This document shows positions 1 through 7,504 of a stretch of DNA of 64,000 nt, one piece after another. Positions within the stretch are counted from its first letter, which is position 1; each line of letters begins with the position of its first letter. Location of the stretch: contig NZ_CP132230.1 in NCBI RefSeq assembly GCF_030732225.1, positions 1,206,001-1,270,000 on the forward strand. The letters are read 5' to 3'. This DNA is from Streptococcus iniae (GTDB lineage Bacteria > Bacillota > Bacilli > Lactobacillales > Streptococcaceae). The translations under genes and the position numbers were made by a program. The notes beneath the pieces are model-generated. The model saw only the letters and a program-made list of their open reading frames with translations. It did not search any database and was not told where the DNA came from.

Positions 1-573
1 TTTACCGTCTTTGTCACTACGACCAATCGGTGCTTCGATCATACCACGATCATTTGGAAGATTTCCATGAACAATGGCAAGGTATTTGCGCAAGGATTTC
101 TTAGCTTTTAATTCATCAGCTAAAACACGATGCGCCTCATCATTTTTAGCAACCATTAATAAGCCCGAGGTGTCTTTATCAATACGATGAACGATACCTG
201 GTCTAACAACTCCATTAATGGTTGAGAGGTCTTTAATGTGATACATCAATGCATTAACTAAAGTTCCTTGAGTATGGCCAGCTGAAGGATGAACTACCAT
301 TCCTTGAGCCTTATTAACAATAACAATGGCATCATCTTGGTAAATAATATCAATCGGAAGATTTTCTGCTTGATAATCTAATACTTCTTCTTCGGGAAGT
401 TGATAATCAATTTCATCACCTGTTTTGACTTGATATTTTGCTTTACTTGGTAGACCATTGACTAAGACAAGGCCCTTTTTTATTTCATCATTAGCCTGAC
501 TTCTAGACAGTTCTGTCAAGTCTGCCAGTGCTTTGTCTAGGCGACTACCAGACTCTTTTATAACTAATTTCAT
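1..573 (-). CDS. rluD: RluD-family 23S rRNA pseudouridine synthase (3' part outside window)
   Basis: Converts uridines in 23S rRNA to pseudouridine in the cytoplasm. The first 191 residues are visible; the C-terminal third lies beyond base 1. An S4-like RNA-binding segment (about residues 10-60, with the SGSRLDKAL start) precedes the synthase domain. The signature HRIDKDTSG sits at residues 129-137 and contains the catalytic Asp132. The ATG follows the lspA stop codon directly (TAAATG), so the two are translationally coupled. The family call is firm; the RluD subtype rests on domain order and the lspA-rluD context usual in Firmicutes. Confidence 0.9.
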   Translation of the reverse strand, partial: MKLVIKESGSRLDKALADLTELSRSQANDEIKKGLVLVNGLPSKAKYQVKTGDEIDYQLPEEEVLDYQAENLPIDIIYQDDAIVIVNKAQGMVVHPSAGHTQGTLVNALMYHIKDLSTINGVVRPGIVHRIDKDTSGLLMVAKNDEAHRVLADELKAKKSLRKYLAIVHGNLPNDRGMIEAPIGRSDKDGK

Positions 574-1020
574 TTAATCTTCCTTCCATAGAATTACCAT
601 TAAGAGAAAAACACCTACACATAAATAGGAATCTGCAACGTTAAAAATAGCAAAATCGATAACATCTAAATGAACCATATCAACCACATATCCCAAAGTG
701 AGTCGGTCACTAAAATTACCAATAGCTCCTGAAATAATCAGAAATAGGGCTAATTCTTTCCAAAAATGCATCTGTTTATTGGTGATATAATAGTAGACAG
801 CAAAGCTAAGTACCGCTATTGTGATCACTGTGAAAAACCATTGTTGATCTTGTAGAATCGAAAAAGCTGCACCTTTATTTTGCAAATAAGTAAGACTAAC
901 AAAACCTGGAATAAACGGTTTTATCTCACCTAAAGAAATAGTTGAGACTGTCCACCATTTGCTCAGTTGATCCAGTGCTACTAGTACAACACTCCAAAGT
1001 AGTAGTTTTATCCATTTCAT
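574..1020 (-). CDS. lspA: Lipoprotein signal peptidase (signal peptidase II)
   Basis: Membrane aspartyl protease that cleaves signal peptides from lipid-modified prolipoproteins. At 148 residues with four hydrophobic segments it has the normal family size. The two catalytic aspartates are visible as Asp114 in GYVVDM and Asp130 in FNVADS, with the conserved GN..DR stretch at 101-106. Its ATG overlaps the stop of the upstream LysR gene (ATGA) and its stop abuts the rluD start, giving a LysR-lspA-rluD unit. Confidence 0.95.
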   Translation of the reverse strand: MKWIKLLLWSVVLVALDQLSKWWTVSTISLGEIKPFIPGFVSLTYLQNKGAAFSILQDQQWFFTVITIAVLSFAVYYYITNKQMHFWKELALFLIISGAIGNFSDRLTLGYVVDMVHLDVIDFAIFNVADSYLCVGVFLLMVILWKED

Positions 1021-1931
1021 ATGTCTGTTCTCTTAAACCTTTCAAAGTATTCTTTCAATAACTGAATAAAAGTCACCGCTGCAGTACTTAACTCTTTGTC
1101 TTTTCGTTTAACATAAACCATCTTATTTTCAAGATGCTTTTCTAAAGGAATGACCTTTATCCCATTAACACTACCTTGATCCAGTAAACCAGATCCAGTT
1201 GCAAAGGCTTCTGTTCTCTCCAATAAACCATTGAGGGTCGCTCTATCTGTCACATTATAAACCAAGCCTGTTTCGTTTGTATTAACAAAATTTTCAGAAT
1301 AATACAGGTATTCATCTTTTTCTTGGGTAAATTTAACAACTGGGTATCCATCTATATCTTCAATGGACAGAGATTTTCTATCTGCAAGAGGGTGATTTTG
1401 CCCTAAATAAATATGTGTTTGAAAGGCAACTAAGTCAAAAAATTCTAAATTCAATTTGTCCATCCTTTGAAAAAGCCCCTTTCGGTTCTGAGAATTGAGA
1501 TAAATAATTCCAATTTCACTATTACCTTGAGCAACTTCATCTAAAATTTGAATAGTTGTTGTTTCAAAGACGCGAAGTGACTGATAATTTTTATTAATCT
1601 CAGAGAATCTGGCCATAATAGGTGGCAAAAAATCATAATGCTGACTAGCAATTGAAAATTCATTTTGATCAAAATCAGATTGCGAAAAATGCTTTTCAAA
1701 TGAGTCAAAACACTTAACTACTTCTAATGCCTTTTCATAAAAAAGAAGGCCTTGATTGGTTAAAACCGTTCCAGTTGTTGTACGGTTAAAAATTTGAAAG
1801 CCTAATTCATTTTCCAAATCTTTTATGGACACTGATAAACTCGGCTGACTTACATATAATTTATTGGCAGCTTCACGGAACGTTCCATTATTTGCAATAG
1901 CAACAACATAACGTAATTGTTGAATATTCAT
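1017..1931 (-). CDS. LysR-family transcriptional regulator
   Basis: An N-terminal winged helix-turn-helix (about residues 1-60, starting [16 protein letters not shown]) is followed by a periplasmic-binding-like effector domain, in the standard LysR arrangement. An open frame reaches up to 1958, but the ATG at 1931 is preferred: it has AAGGG 8 nt upstream and begins exactly where LysR proteins begin. It overlaps lspA by 4 nt. Effector and targets cannot be read from sequence. Streptococcal CpsY/MtaR-type regulators are relatives, but I do not assign either name. It has its own promoter behind the rpmA terminator. Confidence 0.85.
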   Translation of the reverse strand: MNIQQLRYVVAIANNGTFREAANKLYVSQPSLSVSIKDLENELGFQIFNRTTTGTVLTNQGLLFYEKALEVVKCFDSFEKHFSQSDFDQNEFSIASQHYDFLPPIMARFSEINKNYQSLRVFETTTIQILDEVAQGNSEIGIIYLNSQNRKGLFQRMDKLNLEFFDLVAFQTHIYLGQNHPLADRKSLSIEDIDGYPVVKFTQEKDEYLYYSENFVNTNETGLVYNVTDRATLNGLLERTEAFATGSGLLDQGSVNGIKVIPLEKHLENKMVYVKRKDKELSTAAVTFIQLLKEYFERFKRTDI

Positions 1932-1959
1932 CCTAATTTCCCTTATATTAATAAGCACT

Positions 1960-1968
1960 ATTATACCA
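1960..1968 (-). promoter_or_regulatory. Extended -10 promoter of the LysR-lspA-rluD unit
   Basis: On the minus strand TGGTATAAT (TGn extended -10) lies 28 nt upstream of the LysR ATG and just after the rpmA terminator. No good -35 is seen, which is acceptable for an extended -10 site. Confidence 0.6.
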
Positions 1969-2011
1969 CAAAGTCCAGTGATAAAAAATTATTGTTCTTG
2001 ATTAAGATAGC

Positions 2012-2056
2012 TAAAAAAACAAATAAAAGAGCTATCTGACTAACAGATAACTCTTT
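2012..2056 (-). terminator. Rho-independent terminator after rpmA
   Basis: A 13-bp stem (2026-2038 with 2044-2056, one G-U pair) with a 5-nt loop is followed on the minus strand by a T-rich tract. It ends the rplU-prp-rpmA operon. Confidence 0.85.
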
Positions 2057-2075
2057 CTAAATTGTTAGATAAGCC

Positions 2076-2369
2076 TTATTTAGCAACTGGGTAAACAGAA
2101 ACTTGTTTTTTGTCGCGACCTTTACGTTCAAAGCGTACAACGCCTTCAACTTTAGCAAACAATGTATCATCTCCACCACGTCCTACATTTTCACCAGCAT
2201 GGATATGAGTTCCACGTTGACGGTAAAGAATTGATCCACCTGATACAGTTTGACCATCAGCAGCTTTAGCGCCTAAACGTTTAGCTTGTGAGTCACGTCC
2301 GTTTGATGTTGAACCTCCACCTTTTTTGTGGGCGAAAAGTTGCAAGTTAGCAAGATTCATTTTTAACAT
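2076..2369 (-). CDS. rpmA: 50S ribosomal protein L27 with cleavable N-terminus
   Basis: 97-residue L27, located near the peptidyl-transferase centre of the 50S subunit. The N-terminus carries the Firmicutes-type extension ending in LQLF just before AHKKGGGS, the site cut by the ribosomal protease Prp before the protein can function (established for S. aureus). Prp is encoded immediately upstream. The ATG at 2369 is chosen over a second ATG three codons in because GAGG lies about 10 nt before the first. Confidence 0.97.
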   Translation of the reverse strand: MLKMNLANLQLFAHKKGGGSTSNGRDSQAKRLGAKAADGQTVSGGSILYRQRGTHIHAGENVGRGGDDTLFAKVEGVVRFERKGRDKKQVSVYPVAK

Positions 2370-2396
2370 AATGTTGTTTCCTCTCTTAAAATAATT

Positions 2397-2720
2397 TTAG
2401 ATGACTTTTGTACTAACAAATTCCGAAGAATCTTCAGACAATTTAGTCATTCCTAGAAGAAATGATTCAAACAACAGTTGAACATTCTCCTTATTGTCAT
2501 GTGGGATAGACACTTTCATGTACCCACCTTCAACTTGATCTACCTTTATAGAAGCCTGTGTCTTTGTTAATAGCTCTAGTGAATTAATAAAATTAATAGC
2601 AAGAGTACTAACAGCTGCACAAACAATATCAAAGCCATATTCACCACTACCAGCATGACCTGTCAGTTCTGCACTGAGCAAAGCCCCATCCTTGTGTCGT
2701 GTAAAAATTGCTTTAATCAT
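2397..2720 (-). CDS. prp: Ribosomal-processing cysteine protease Prp (YsxB)
   Basis: 107-residue cysteine protease that removes the N-terminal extension of L27. The catalytic pair known from S. aureus is present as His22 (GHAGSGEYG) and Cys34 (DIVCAAVS). It lies between rplU and rpmA, the invariant Firmicutes order. There is no clear Shine-Dalgarno before its ATG and the rplU stop is only 7 nt upstream, so translation is probably coupled to rplU. Confidence 0.93.
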   Translation of the reverse strand: MIKAIFTRHKDGALLSAELTGHAGSGEYGFDIVCAAVSTLAINFINSLELLTKTQASIKVDQVEGGYMKVSIPHDNKENVQLLFESFLLGMTKLSEDSSEFVSTKVI

Positions 2721-2727
2721 CTAGAAA

Positions 2728-3042
2728 TTAAGCGTTGATTGCGTTGATGACAACTTTAGTGTAAGGTTGACGATGACCTTGTTTACGGTGGCTACCTTTT
2801 TTAGGTTTGTATTTGAAAGTAACAACTTTCTTTTGTTTTCCTTGTTTTTCAACAGTTCCAACTACAGTAGCTCCTTCAACAACTGGAGTACCAACTACAG
2901 TTTTGTCACCACCTACAAGAACAACTTCGTTAAATGTTACTTCTGCTCCAGCTTCAACGTCGATTTTTTCAACGTAGATTGCTTGACCTACTTCAACTTT
3001 AACTTGTTTTCCACCAGTTTTGATGATTGCGTATGTGCTCAT
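2728..3042 (-). CDS. rplU: 50S ribosomal protein L21
   Basis: 104-residue L21 ([13 protein letters not shown] start; basic C-terminus with [12 protein letters not shown]). An upstream in-frame extension to 3153 is rejected: the ATG at 3042 has a perfect GGAGG 6 nt upstream, and the extension would cover the RNA leader. First gene of rplU-prp-rpmA. Confidence 0.97.
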   Translation of the reverse strand: MSTYAIIKTGGKQVKVEVGQAIYVEKIDVEAGAEVTFNEVVLVGGDKTVVGTPVVEGATVVGTVEKQGKQKKVVTFKYKPKKGSHRKQGHRQPYTKVVINAINA

Positions 3043-3044
3043 GA

Positions 3045-3160
3045 TGCACCTCCTATTATTTTTTTCTGAGGTTTCCCTCTGTGAAGACTCGCCTGGGAAT
3101 CGTGAGATTACTCTACTTAAAACGATTTTCGCGCGGTTGCACAGGATGTGCATTTAGTCA
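3045..3160 (-). promoter_or_regulatory. Ribosomal protein L21 leader RNA (5' UTR)
   Basis: About 120 nt of structured untranslated RNA lie between the promoter and the rplU start. They include the hairpin TGCACATCC/TGTGCA and a GCGCG-containing stretch. Position and features match the Firmicutes L21 leader family, thought to bind a product of the operon for feedback control. The family assignment is from memory of its layout; a covariance-model search would settle it. Confidence 0.6.
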
Positions 3161-3168
3161 ACATTACA

Positions 3169-3197
3169 AGTCTACCACTATCTGATCTATTTTGCAA
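3169..3197 (-). promoter_or_regulatory. Promoter of rplU-prp-rpmA
   Basis: Minus strand TTGCAA (3192-3197), 17-nt spacer, TAGACT (3169-3174). Good sigma-70 spacing directly ahead of the leader RNA. Confidence 0.65.
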
Positions 3198-3238
3198 GAG
3201 ATTTAAGTGAAATAGATCAATTTTTGTCAAAGAGAAGC

Positions 3239-3254
3239 CTTGTTTTCTTCCTAA
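3239..3254 (+). repeat. Left flanking direct repeat of the IS30 element
   Basis: CTTGTTTTCTTCCTAA here recurs at 4326-4341 as CTTGTTTTCTTTCTAA (15 of 16 identical), flanking 1071 bp that hold the transposase. It could be a long, slightly decayed target duplication or chance AT-rich similarity; IS30 elements usually make only 2-3 bp duplications. Confidence 0.45.
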
Positions 3255-3297
3255 GAAAGTTCTAAAATGAAGTTAGCCATCTGAGGGTATGAAAAAA

Positions 3298-3356
3298 CAT
3301 CTCAAAGAGATATACTTGTAGTTCACCACAAACACAAGATAGGACACTTTGAGATG
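3298..3356 (+). promoter_or_regulatory. Inverted repeat sequestering the transposase start
   Basis: CATCTCAAAG (3298-3307) and CTTTGAGATG (3347-3356) are perfect complements; the right arm ends with the transposase ATG (3354-3356). An mRNA reading in from outside would fold and hide the start, a known strategy for limiting transposase translation from read-through transcripts. Function inferred. Confidence 0.5.
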
Positions 3357-4307
3357 CATGAACATTATACACCAAAAGGAAAACATTTGACAATAGCTGA
3401 GCGTTACTTCATCGAGAAATGGAAGTCAGAAGGAAAGTCCAATAGAGCCATCGCTAACTTGCTAGGTAAAGCGCCTCAAACCATTCATAATGAGGTTAAA
3501 CGAGGACTTGTTAGACAACAAATTCGTAAAGGTAAATTTGAAATGATTTATCAAGCTGACTACGCTCAAGCTAGCTATGAGAATAAACGACGAAATTCTA
3601 TTCGTTCTATTGGCTTGGATAAAGATACGAAAGAGAGGATTCTGCACTATATGAGGCAGAACTTTTCACCTGAAATGATGGTGAAGTCGAAAGGTATAGC
3701 TGTTCCTGTTTCAACCATCTATTATTGGATTCATAACGGACACCTTGGCATCCATTCTGATCACATCTTGTATCCAAGGAAAAGAAAGGGAAAATCAAAG
3801 AAGGCTAGCCCTCGTTTCAAACCTGCTGGTCAATCCATTGAGAAAAGACCTGATGCGATTAATCGTAGACTTGAAAATGGGCATTATGAAATTGATACGG
3901 TCATTCTAACAAGGGCTAAGAATGAATGTCTACTAACTCTAACAGACCGCCGTAGTCGTCACCAGATTATCAGACTCATTCCGGATAAGTCTGCTCAGTC
4001 GGTCAATCATGCCTTAGAAAGTATAGTAAAGACTCACTCTATTCACTCTATTACAGCTGATAACGGAACTGAATTCAACAGACTTTCTCTTGTCTTTCCA
4101 AAAGAAGATATCTACTACGCACATCCCTACGCTTCCTGGGAAAGGGGAACGAATGAGAACCACAACAGACTGATCAGAAGATGGTTACCTAAAGGAACAA
4201 AGAAAACGACCCAAAGAGAGGTCGCATTCATTGAAAATTGGATAAACAACTATCCTAAGAAAATATTAGACTACAAATCTCCTAAAGAGTTTTTAACCGT
4301 TGGCTAA
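3354..4307 (+). CDS. IS30-family transposase
   Basis: 317-residue DDE transposase. The N-terminal helix-turn-helix (about 11-50, LTIAERYFIEKW..NRAIANLLGKAPQTIHNEVKR) binds the IS ends. The C-terminal catalytic domain shows Asp181 (HYEIDTVI), Asp236 (ITADNGTEF) and the IS30 signature GTNEN followed by WLPKGT (about 265-282), which carries the catalytic glutamate. There is no frameshift or internal stop, so it looks functional. A second ATG two codons on gives a near-identical product. Confidence 0.95.
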   Translation: MHEHYTPKGKHLTIAERYFIEKWKSEGKSNRAIANLLGKAPQTIHNEVKRGLVRQQIRKGKFEMIYQADYAQASYENKRRNSIRSIGLDKDTKERILHYMRQNFSPEMMVKSKGIAVPVSTIYYWIHNGHLGIHSDHILYPRKRKGKSKKASPRFKPAGQSIEKRPDAINRRLENGHYEIDTVILTRAKNECLLTLTDRRSRHQIIRLIPDKSAQSVNHALESIVKTHSIHSITADNGTEFNRLSLVFPKEDIYYAHPYASWERGTNENHNRLIRRWLPKGTKKTTQREVAFIENWINNYPKKILDYKSPKEFLTVG

Positions 4308-4325
4308 CTTGGACTTGAAATTTAG

Positions 4326-4341
4326 CTTGTTTTCTTTCTAA
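4326..4341 (+). repeat. Right flanking direct repeat of the IS30 element
   Basis: Partner of 3239-3254 with one mismatch; see that entry for interpretation. Confidence 0.45.
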
Positions 4342-4373
4342 TTATTTTAAAGGACTTCCTCTACTCTTTCTTA

Positions 4374-4402
4374 TTGAAATAGGACTCCAATTATAGTACA
4401 CT
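4374..4402 (+). promoter_or_regulatory. Promoter of the nucleoside hydrolase gene
   Basis: TTGAAA (4374-4379), 17-nt spacer, TACACT (4397-4402), followed by AAAAGGAG before the GTG start. It lies just outside the IS right end, so expression need not depend on the element. Confidence 0.45.
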
Positions 4403-4438
4403 CAGGTTATGTTTTTCAAAAAGAAAAGGAGTTAACTT

Positions 4439-5350
4439 GTGGTAAGAAATCTTATAATTGACACTGATCCTGGAATTGATGACGCAACTGCTATTACACT
4501 AGCTTTAATGAGTCCAAAATTTCAAGTACGCTTAATAAGTACTATCGGTGCAAATGTTACGGTTGATCAGGCAACAACAAATGCTCTAAAATTAGTAGCA
4601 TTTTTAGAGAAGGATGTTCCTGTTGCGAGAGGTTCAGAAAAACCATTGTTAAAGGAATTGCAAACAGTTCCTGGAATTCATGGTGTTTCAGGTATGGATG
4701 GTTACCATTTTCCTGAACCTAAACAAAAAGCATTAGAGATTCACGCTGTTGAGGCAATGAGGCAAACGATTTTAGCCTATCCAAATGATATTACTATTGT
4801 TTCAATTGGAGCTATGACTAATCTTGCTCTCTTAATCTCAATGTATCCTGACATCAAAAAAAATATCACTGAAATTGTCATGATGGGTGGCGCTATCCAT
4901 GGTGGCAATACATCATCACTTGCTGAATTTAATGTTGCAAGTGATCCTCATGCTGCAGCTATTGTTTTTAGTTCTGGAATTCCTTTAACCATGATTGGAT
5001 TAGATGTAACTGAAAAAGCCTTATTTTACAGAGATGCTGCCATCAAAATGAAAGAAAGTGGTCCAACTGGCCAAATGCTCTATCAGTTATTTGAGCATTA
5101 TGGTGGACCAAGTTTAGATATGGGCATGACTATTCATGATGCCAGTACGATAGCTTACCTATCACAACCAGATTTATTTACAACTGAAAAACGTTATTTG
5201 CGCGTTGTGACTGAAGGATTAGCTGCTGGAGCTATTATTACAAATTCTCACTACGAACCAGTTCCCAAAGAATTGGAAAATGTAACAGTCTGTATGGCTG
5301 TAGATCATAAAAAATTTGAAGATTGGATTCTTTCGCAATTTATAAAATGA
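4439..5350 (+). CDS. Ribonucleoside hydrolase (IunH/RihC-type)
   Basis: Cleaves the N-glycosidic bond of nucleosides to free base plus ribose, for purine/pyrimidine salvage in the cytoplasm. At 303 residues it has the usual size. The N-terminal calcium-binding signature DTDPGIDDA is at residues 8-16; MMGGAIHGGN, EFNVASDPHAA and the late HDAST motif complete the active site. The start is a GTG with a good Shine-Dalgarno. Substrate range (pyrimidine, purine or both) is not readable. It is monocistronic or cotranscribed with the next gene through a weak A/T hairpin at 5361-5391. Confidence 0.9.
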   Translation: MVRNLIIDTDPGIDDATAITLALMSPKFQVRLISTIGANVTVDQATTNALKLVAFLEKDVPVARGSEKPLLKELQTVPGIHGVSGMDGYHFPEPKQKALEIHAVEAMRQTILAYPNDITIVSIGAMTNLALLISMYPDIKKNITEIVMMGGAIHGGNTSSLAEFNVASDPHAAAIVFSSGIPLTMIGLDVTEKALFYRDAAIKMKESGPTGQMLYQLFEHYGGPSLDMGMTIHDASTIAYLSQPDLFTTEKRYLRVVTEGLAAGAIITNSHYEPVPKELENVTVCMAVDHKKFEDWILSQFIK

Positions 5351-5360
5351 TAATTACCTT

Positions 5361-5397
5361 AAAAAATGATGGCATTTAGCTTTCATTTTTTTCTCTT
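5361..5397 (+). terminator. Weak terminator after the nucleoside hydrolase gene
   Basis: A 9-bp pure A/T stem (AAAAAATGA with TCATTTTTT) followed by T-rich sequence. It is low in GC, so termination may be partial. Confidence 0.4.
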
Positions 5398-5433
5398 TTA
5401 TTGTATTATTGTCATATCACACAAGGAGGATTT

Positions 5434-6129
5434 ATGAGAGATAAACTAACAACACTAAGGTGGTTTGATATATTAGTTGTGACTATCATTCTTTTCACAG
5501 ATGGTATTATTAATTCAACTAAACAATATTTGGCCCTTCTCAATCAAACAAGTAACTTAACAGATAATCTTACTTTTTCAAGTGGGCAAAACTATCAAGC
5601 CTTCTTACTTCAAAGTTTGCTACTTTTAATGGCAGCTGCTTATCTTTACTTTAGACGTTTTGATTTTTCTGTTTTAACAACTAAAATAAATGTTAAGCCC
5701 ATAGTGATTCTACAAGCTATCCTAATATTTATCGTGGCTTCTTTCTTAATGGATTTGTCTTATCTTATTTCCTATCAATTGGAAAATGCTATTAGACCAA
5801 GTCTATACCATATGTTTTCAAATCTTGATTTTTCACTTGTCCTTTATTCATTTCTTAATGGTTTTTATGAAGAGATTTTTTTCTTAGGAATTTGTTTAAG
5901 TGTTAAGCCAGACTATATCAAATGGGCTTTTCTTTATAGTTTGCTTATCAGGACTTCTTTTCACACTTATCAAGGTCTTACGGCAGCATTTAGTATCGGT
6001 TTAATTTTGGGAACACTTTTTTATGTCTTGTACCGAAAACTAAAACCCGAAAACCTATTACCTTTCTTCTTAGCCCATGCTATTGCTGATATGATTGGCT
6101 TATCAGTCATTTTTTACTTTTGGCAATAA
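5434..6129 (+). CDS. CPBP-family (CAAX protease/bacteriocin-processing type) membrane protein
   Basis: 231-residue protein with about six to seven hydrophobic segments. The start at 5434 has AAGGAGGA upstream; the longer frame from a TTG at 5401 has none. The C-terminal half holds the CPBP motifs: paired glutamates in FYEEIFFLG, the second motif RTSFHTYQG, and the third motif HAIADMIG. The arginine usual in the first motif (EExxxR) is absent. In streptococci such proteins are linked to bacteriocin immunity or processing, but no bacteriocin gene is nearby, so the role is unknown. Confidence 0.8.
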   Translation: MRDKLTTLRWFDILVVTIILFTDGIINSTKQYLALLNQTSNLTDNLTFSSGQNYQAFLLQSLLLLMAAAYLYFRRFDFSVLTTKINVKPIVILQAILIFIVASFLMDLSYLISYQLENAIRPSLYHMFSNLDFSLVLYSFLNGFYEEIFFLGICLSVKPDYIKWAFLYSLLIRTSFHTYQGLTAAFSIGLILGTLFYVLYRKLKPENLLPFFLAHAIADMIGLSVIFYFWQ

Positions 6130-6161
6130 TCAAGAAGTTAGATAAAATGTAATAATACAGT

Positions 6162-6206
6162 AAAGGCATAGAATTAGCTTAGCAAAACGCTGATTCTATG
6201 CCTTTT
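6162..6206. terminator. Bidirectional terminator
   Basis: A stem of about 17 bp, AAAGGCATAGAATTAGC with its near-complement ending in CCTTTT, lies between the convergent CPBP and CapA-like genes and can serve both. Confidence 0.85.
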
Positions 6207-6224
6207 AGAGTATTCAAGTTGTGT

Positions 6225-7421
6225 TTACCAGTTTAAATTGACATGATCTGTCATTTCTTTATAAGCAATATCGGCTTTTTCTTGTGTCTTAGCATCAATC
6301 TTTTTACGGTATTTACCACCTTTAATAAAATCTTCTAAAACCAATGTTCTATAATTGAAAAGTTCATACCCTTTATCATTGTAAATCCCTTTTGATTTTG
6401 CTAATACCATGGTTGGGTGTGCTTTTGCTGTTTTAATTCTAGTATGCTTACCTTTTTTCTCGAAGGTAACATCCATCAAAAGCCCTCTCTCAGTCCAAAT
6501 ATCGTCAACAGTCTCAAGGCGTTGATTGGAAATGAAATTTCCCATAGAATAAATGATCAATTTTTTTTGACCATTTTTTGTAATGGTTTCGGATGGTTCT
6601 ACCACGTGAGGATGGCCACCAAGAATTAAATCCGCTCCCCAATCAACCATTTTGCGGTAAAGAAGCTTTTGGTCTTCTGTTGGTTCCAAGGCGTACTCAG
6701 TTCCCATTTGGGGCATGACAATAGTGACATCGGCTAGTTTTTCTGCTTTTTTGATTTCTTTTTTTATTTTTTCAGGGTCTAAATCAGACATATGACTGTC
6801 ATATTCTGTTTGAGACAAATTGCCTTCCATACCATTATAACCATAAGAATAGCCTAAGATAGCAATTTTAATGCCATTAACCTTTTTAATTAAAAACTCT
6901 TCATCGTTTCTATTTTTTTTATAGACACCAATACTGTCAATACCTCTTTTTTTGAAGACTTCTTTCGTATTTAAAGCACCGGCTAAACCAGAATCTAAGA
7001 TATGATTATGGGCCAAATCAACTACGTCATAGCCCGTTTCCTTAATAGCGTCAGCAATATCAATTGGTGCATTAAAGAGGGGATAACCTGCCAATGGGTA
7101 TTCTGAACTAATTGTCCCTTCATAATCTCCAATTGCTAAATCTGCTTTACTGATATGCTCTTTAACATATTCAAAATAGGGAGTAAAATCATATTTTCCT
7201 GGTGATATCTGAGCACTTTCATAAAGCACATCGTGTATTAAGATGTCACCATTTGCTACTACACGAGCAGTTTTACTGACTTCTAGCTTCTTGGTCTGAT
7301 TGTTTTTACTTTCACGGCTTTGAAAACCCAAGACATCATAGACAAGAGAAAAAAGTAAAATTGCTGCAATGATGCTTATTATATAATAAATTACTTTTTT
7401 AATTCTTTGTGTTTTTTCCAA
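6225..7421 (-). CDS. CapA-family (PGA_cap) metallophosphatase-like protein
   Basis: 398 residues with one N-terminal membrane anchor (about 8-32); the rest is expected outside the cell. The PGA_cap/calcineurin-like fold is supported by ordered motifs VVANGDILIHD, GDYEGTIS, DLAHNHILDSG and GGHPHVVEP, the usual metal-binding Asp/Asn/His set. The start is TTG with AAGGAGG 7 nt upstream. Poly-gamma-glutamate capB/capC/capE partners are absent, so capsule synthesis is not implied. Stand-alone CapA-like proteins are common in streptococci and of unknown function. Confidence 0.8.
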   Translation of the reverse strand: MEKTQRIKKVIYYIISIIAAILLFSLVYDVLGFQSRESKNNQTKKLEVSKTARVVANGDILIHDVLYESAQISPGKYDFTPYFEYVKEHISKADLAIGDYEGTISSEYPLAGYPLFNAPIDIADAIKETGYDVVDLAHNHILDSGLAGALNTKEVFKKRGIDSIGVYKKNRNDEEFLIKKVNGIKIAILGYSYGYNGMEGNLSQTEYDSHMSDLDPEKIKKEIKKAEKLADVTIVMPQMGTEYALEPTEDQKLLYRKMVDWGADLILGGHPHVVEPSETITKNGQKKLIIYSMGNFISNQRLETVDDIWTERGLLMDVTFEKKGKHTRIKTAKAHPTMVLAKSKGIYNDKGYELFNYRTLVLEDFIKGGKYRKKIDAKTQEKADIAYKEMTDHVNLNW

Positions 7422-7441
7422 TTGAAAGCCTCCTTTTCTCC

Positions 7442-7450
7442 ATTATAGCA
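7442..7450 (-). promoter_or_regulatory. Extended -10 promoter of the CapA-like gene
   Basis: TGCTATAAT on the minus strand, about 20 nt upstream of the TTG start, just before the GGAGG ribosome-binding site. Confidence 0.6.
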
Positions 7451-7477
7451 TTTTTAGAAAGCCTTTTCCTTAAGAAA

Positions 7478-7504
7478 AAAGAATTCCTTGGGAGAAATTC
7501 TTTT
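7478..7504 (-). terminator. Terminator after thiI
   Basis: An 8-bp A/T-rich stem (AAAGAATT with AATTCTTT, 10-nt loop) followed on the minus strand by TTTC; it overlaps the thiI stop. Moderate strength. Confidence 0.6.

Larger units (their letters stand above)
3255..4325 (+). mobile_element. IS30-family insertion sequence (about 1.07 kb, intact)
   Basis: A single full-length IS30-type transposase is bracketed by a perfect 10-bp inverted repeat, AAGTTAGCCA (3270-3279) and TGGCTAACTT (4301-4310). The repeat extends imperfectly outward, and on the right it overlaps the transposase stop. Boundaries are set by the flanking direct repeats and are good to about 15 bp. It sits between the rplU promoter region and the nucleoside hydrolase promoter and disrupts no recognisable gene. 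IS1239-like streptococcal elements are the likely relatives. Confidence 0.8.

Noticed and set aside
2767..3069. Plus-strand 100-residue open frame opposite rplU
   Set aside because: It is the antisense shadow of a ribosomal protein gene; composition is Phe/Asn/Ser-rich without a ribosome-binding site.
3239..4341. Direct repeats as phage or ICE attachment sites
   Set aside because: They enclose only a 1.07-kb IS with no integrase or tRNA target.
6225..7421. CapA-like gene as evidence for a poly-gamma-glutamate capsule
   Set aside because: No capB, capC or capE partners lie nearby; stand-alone CapA-like proteins are common in streptococci.
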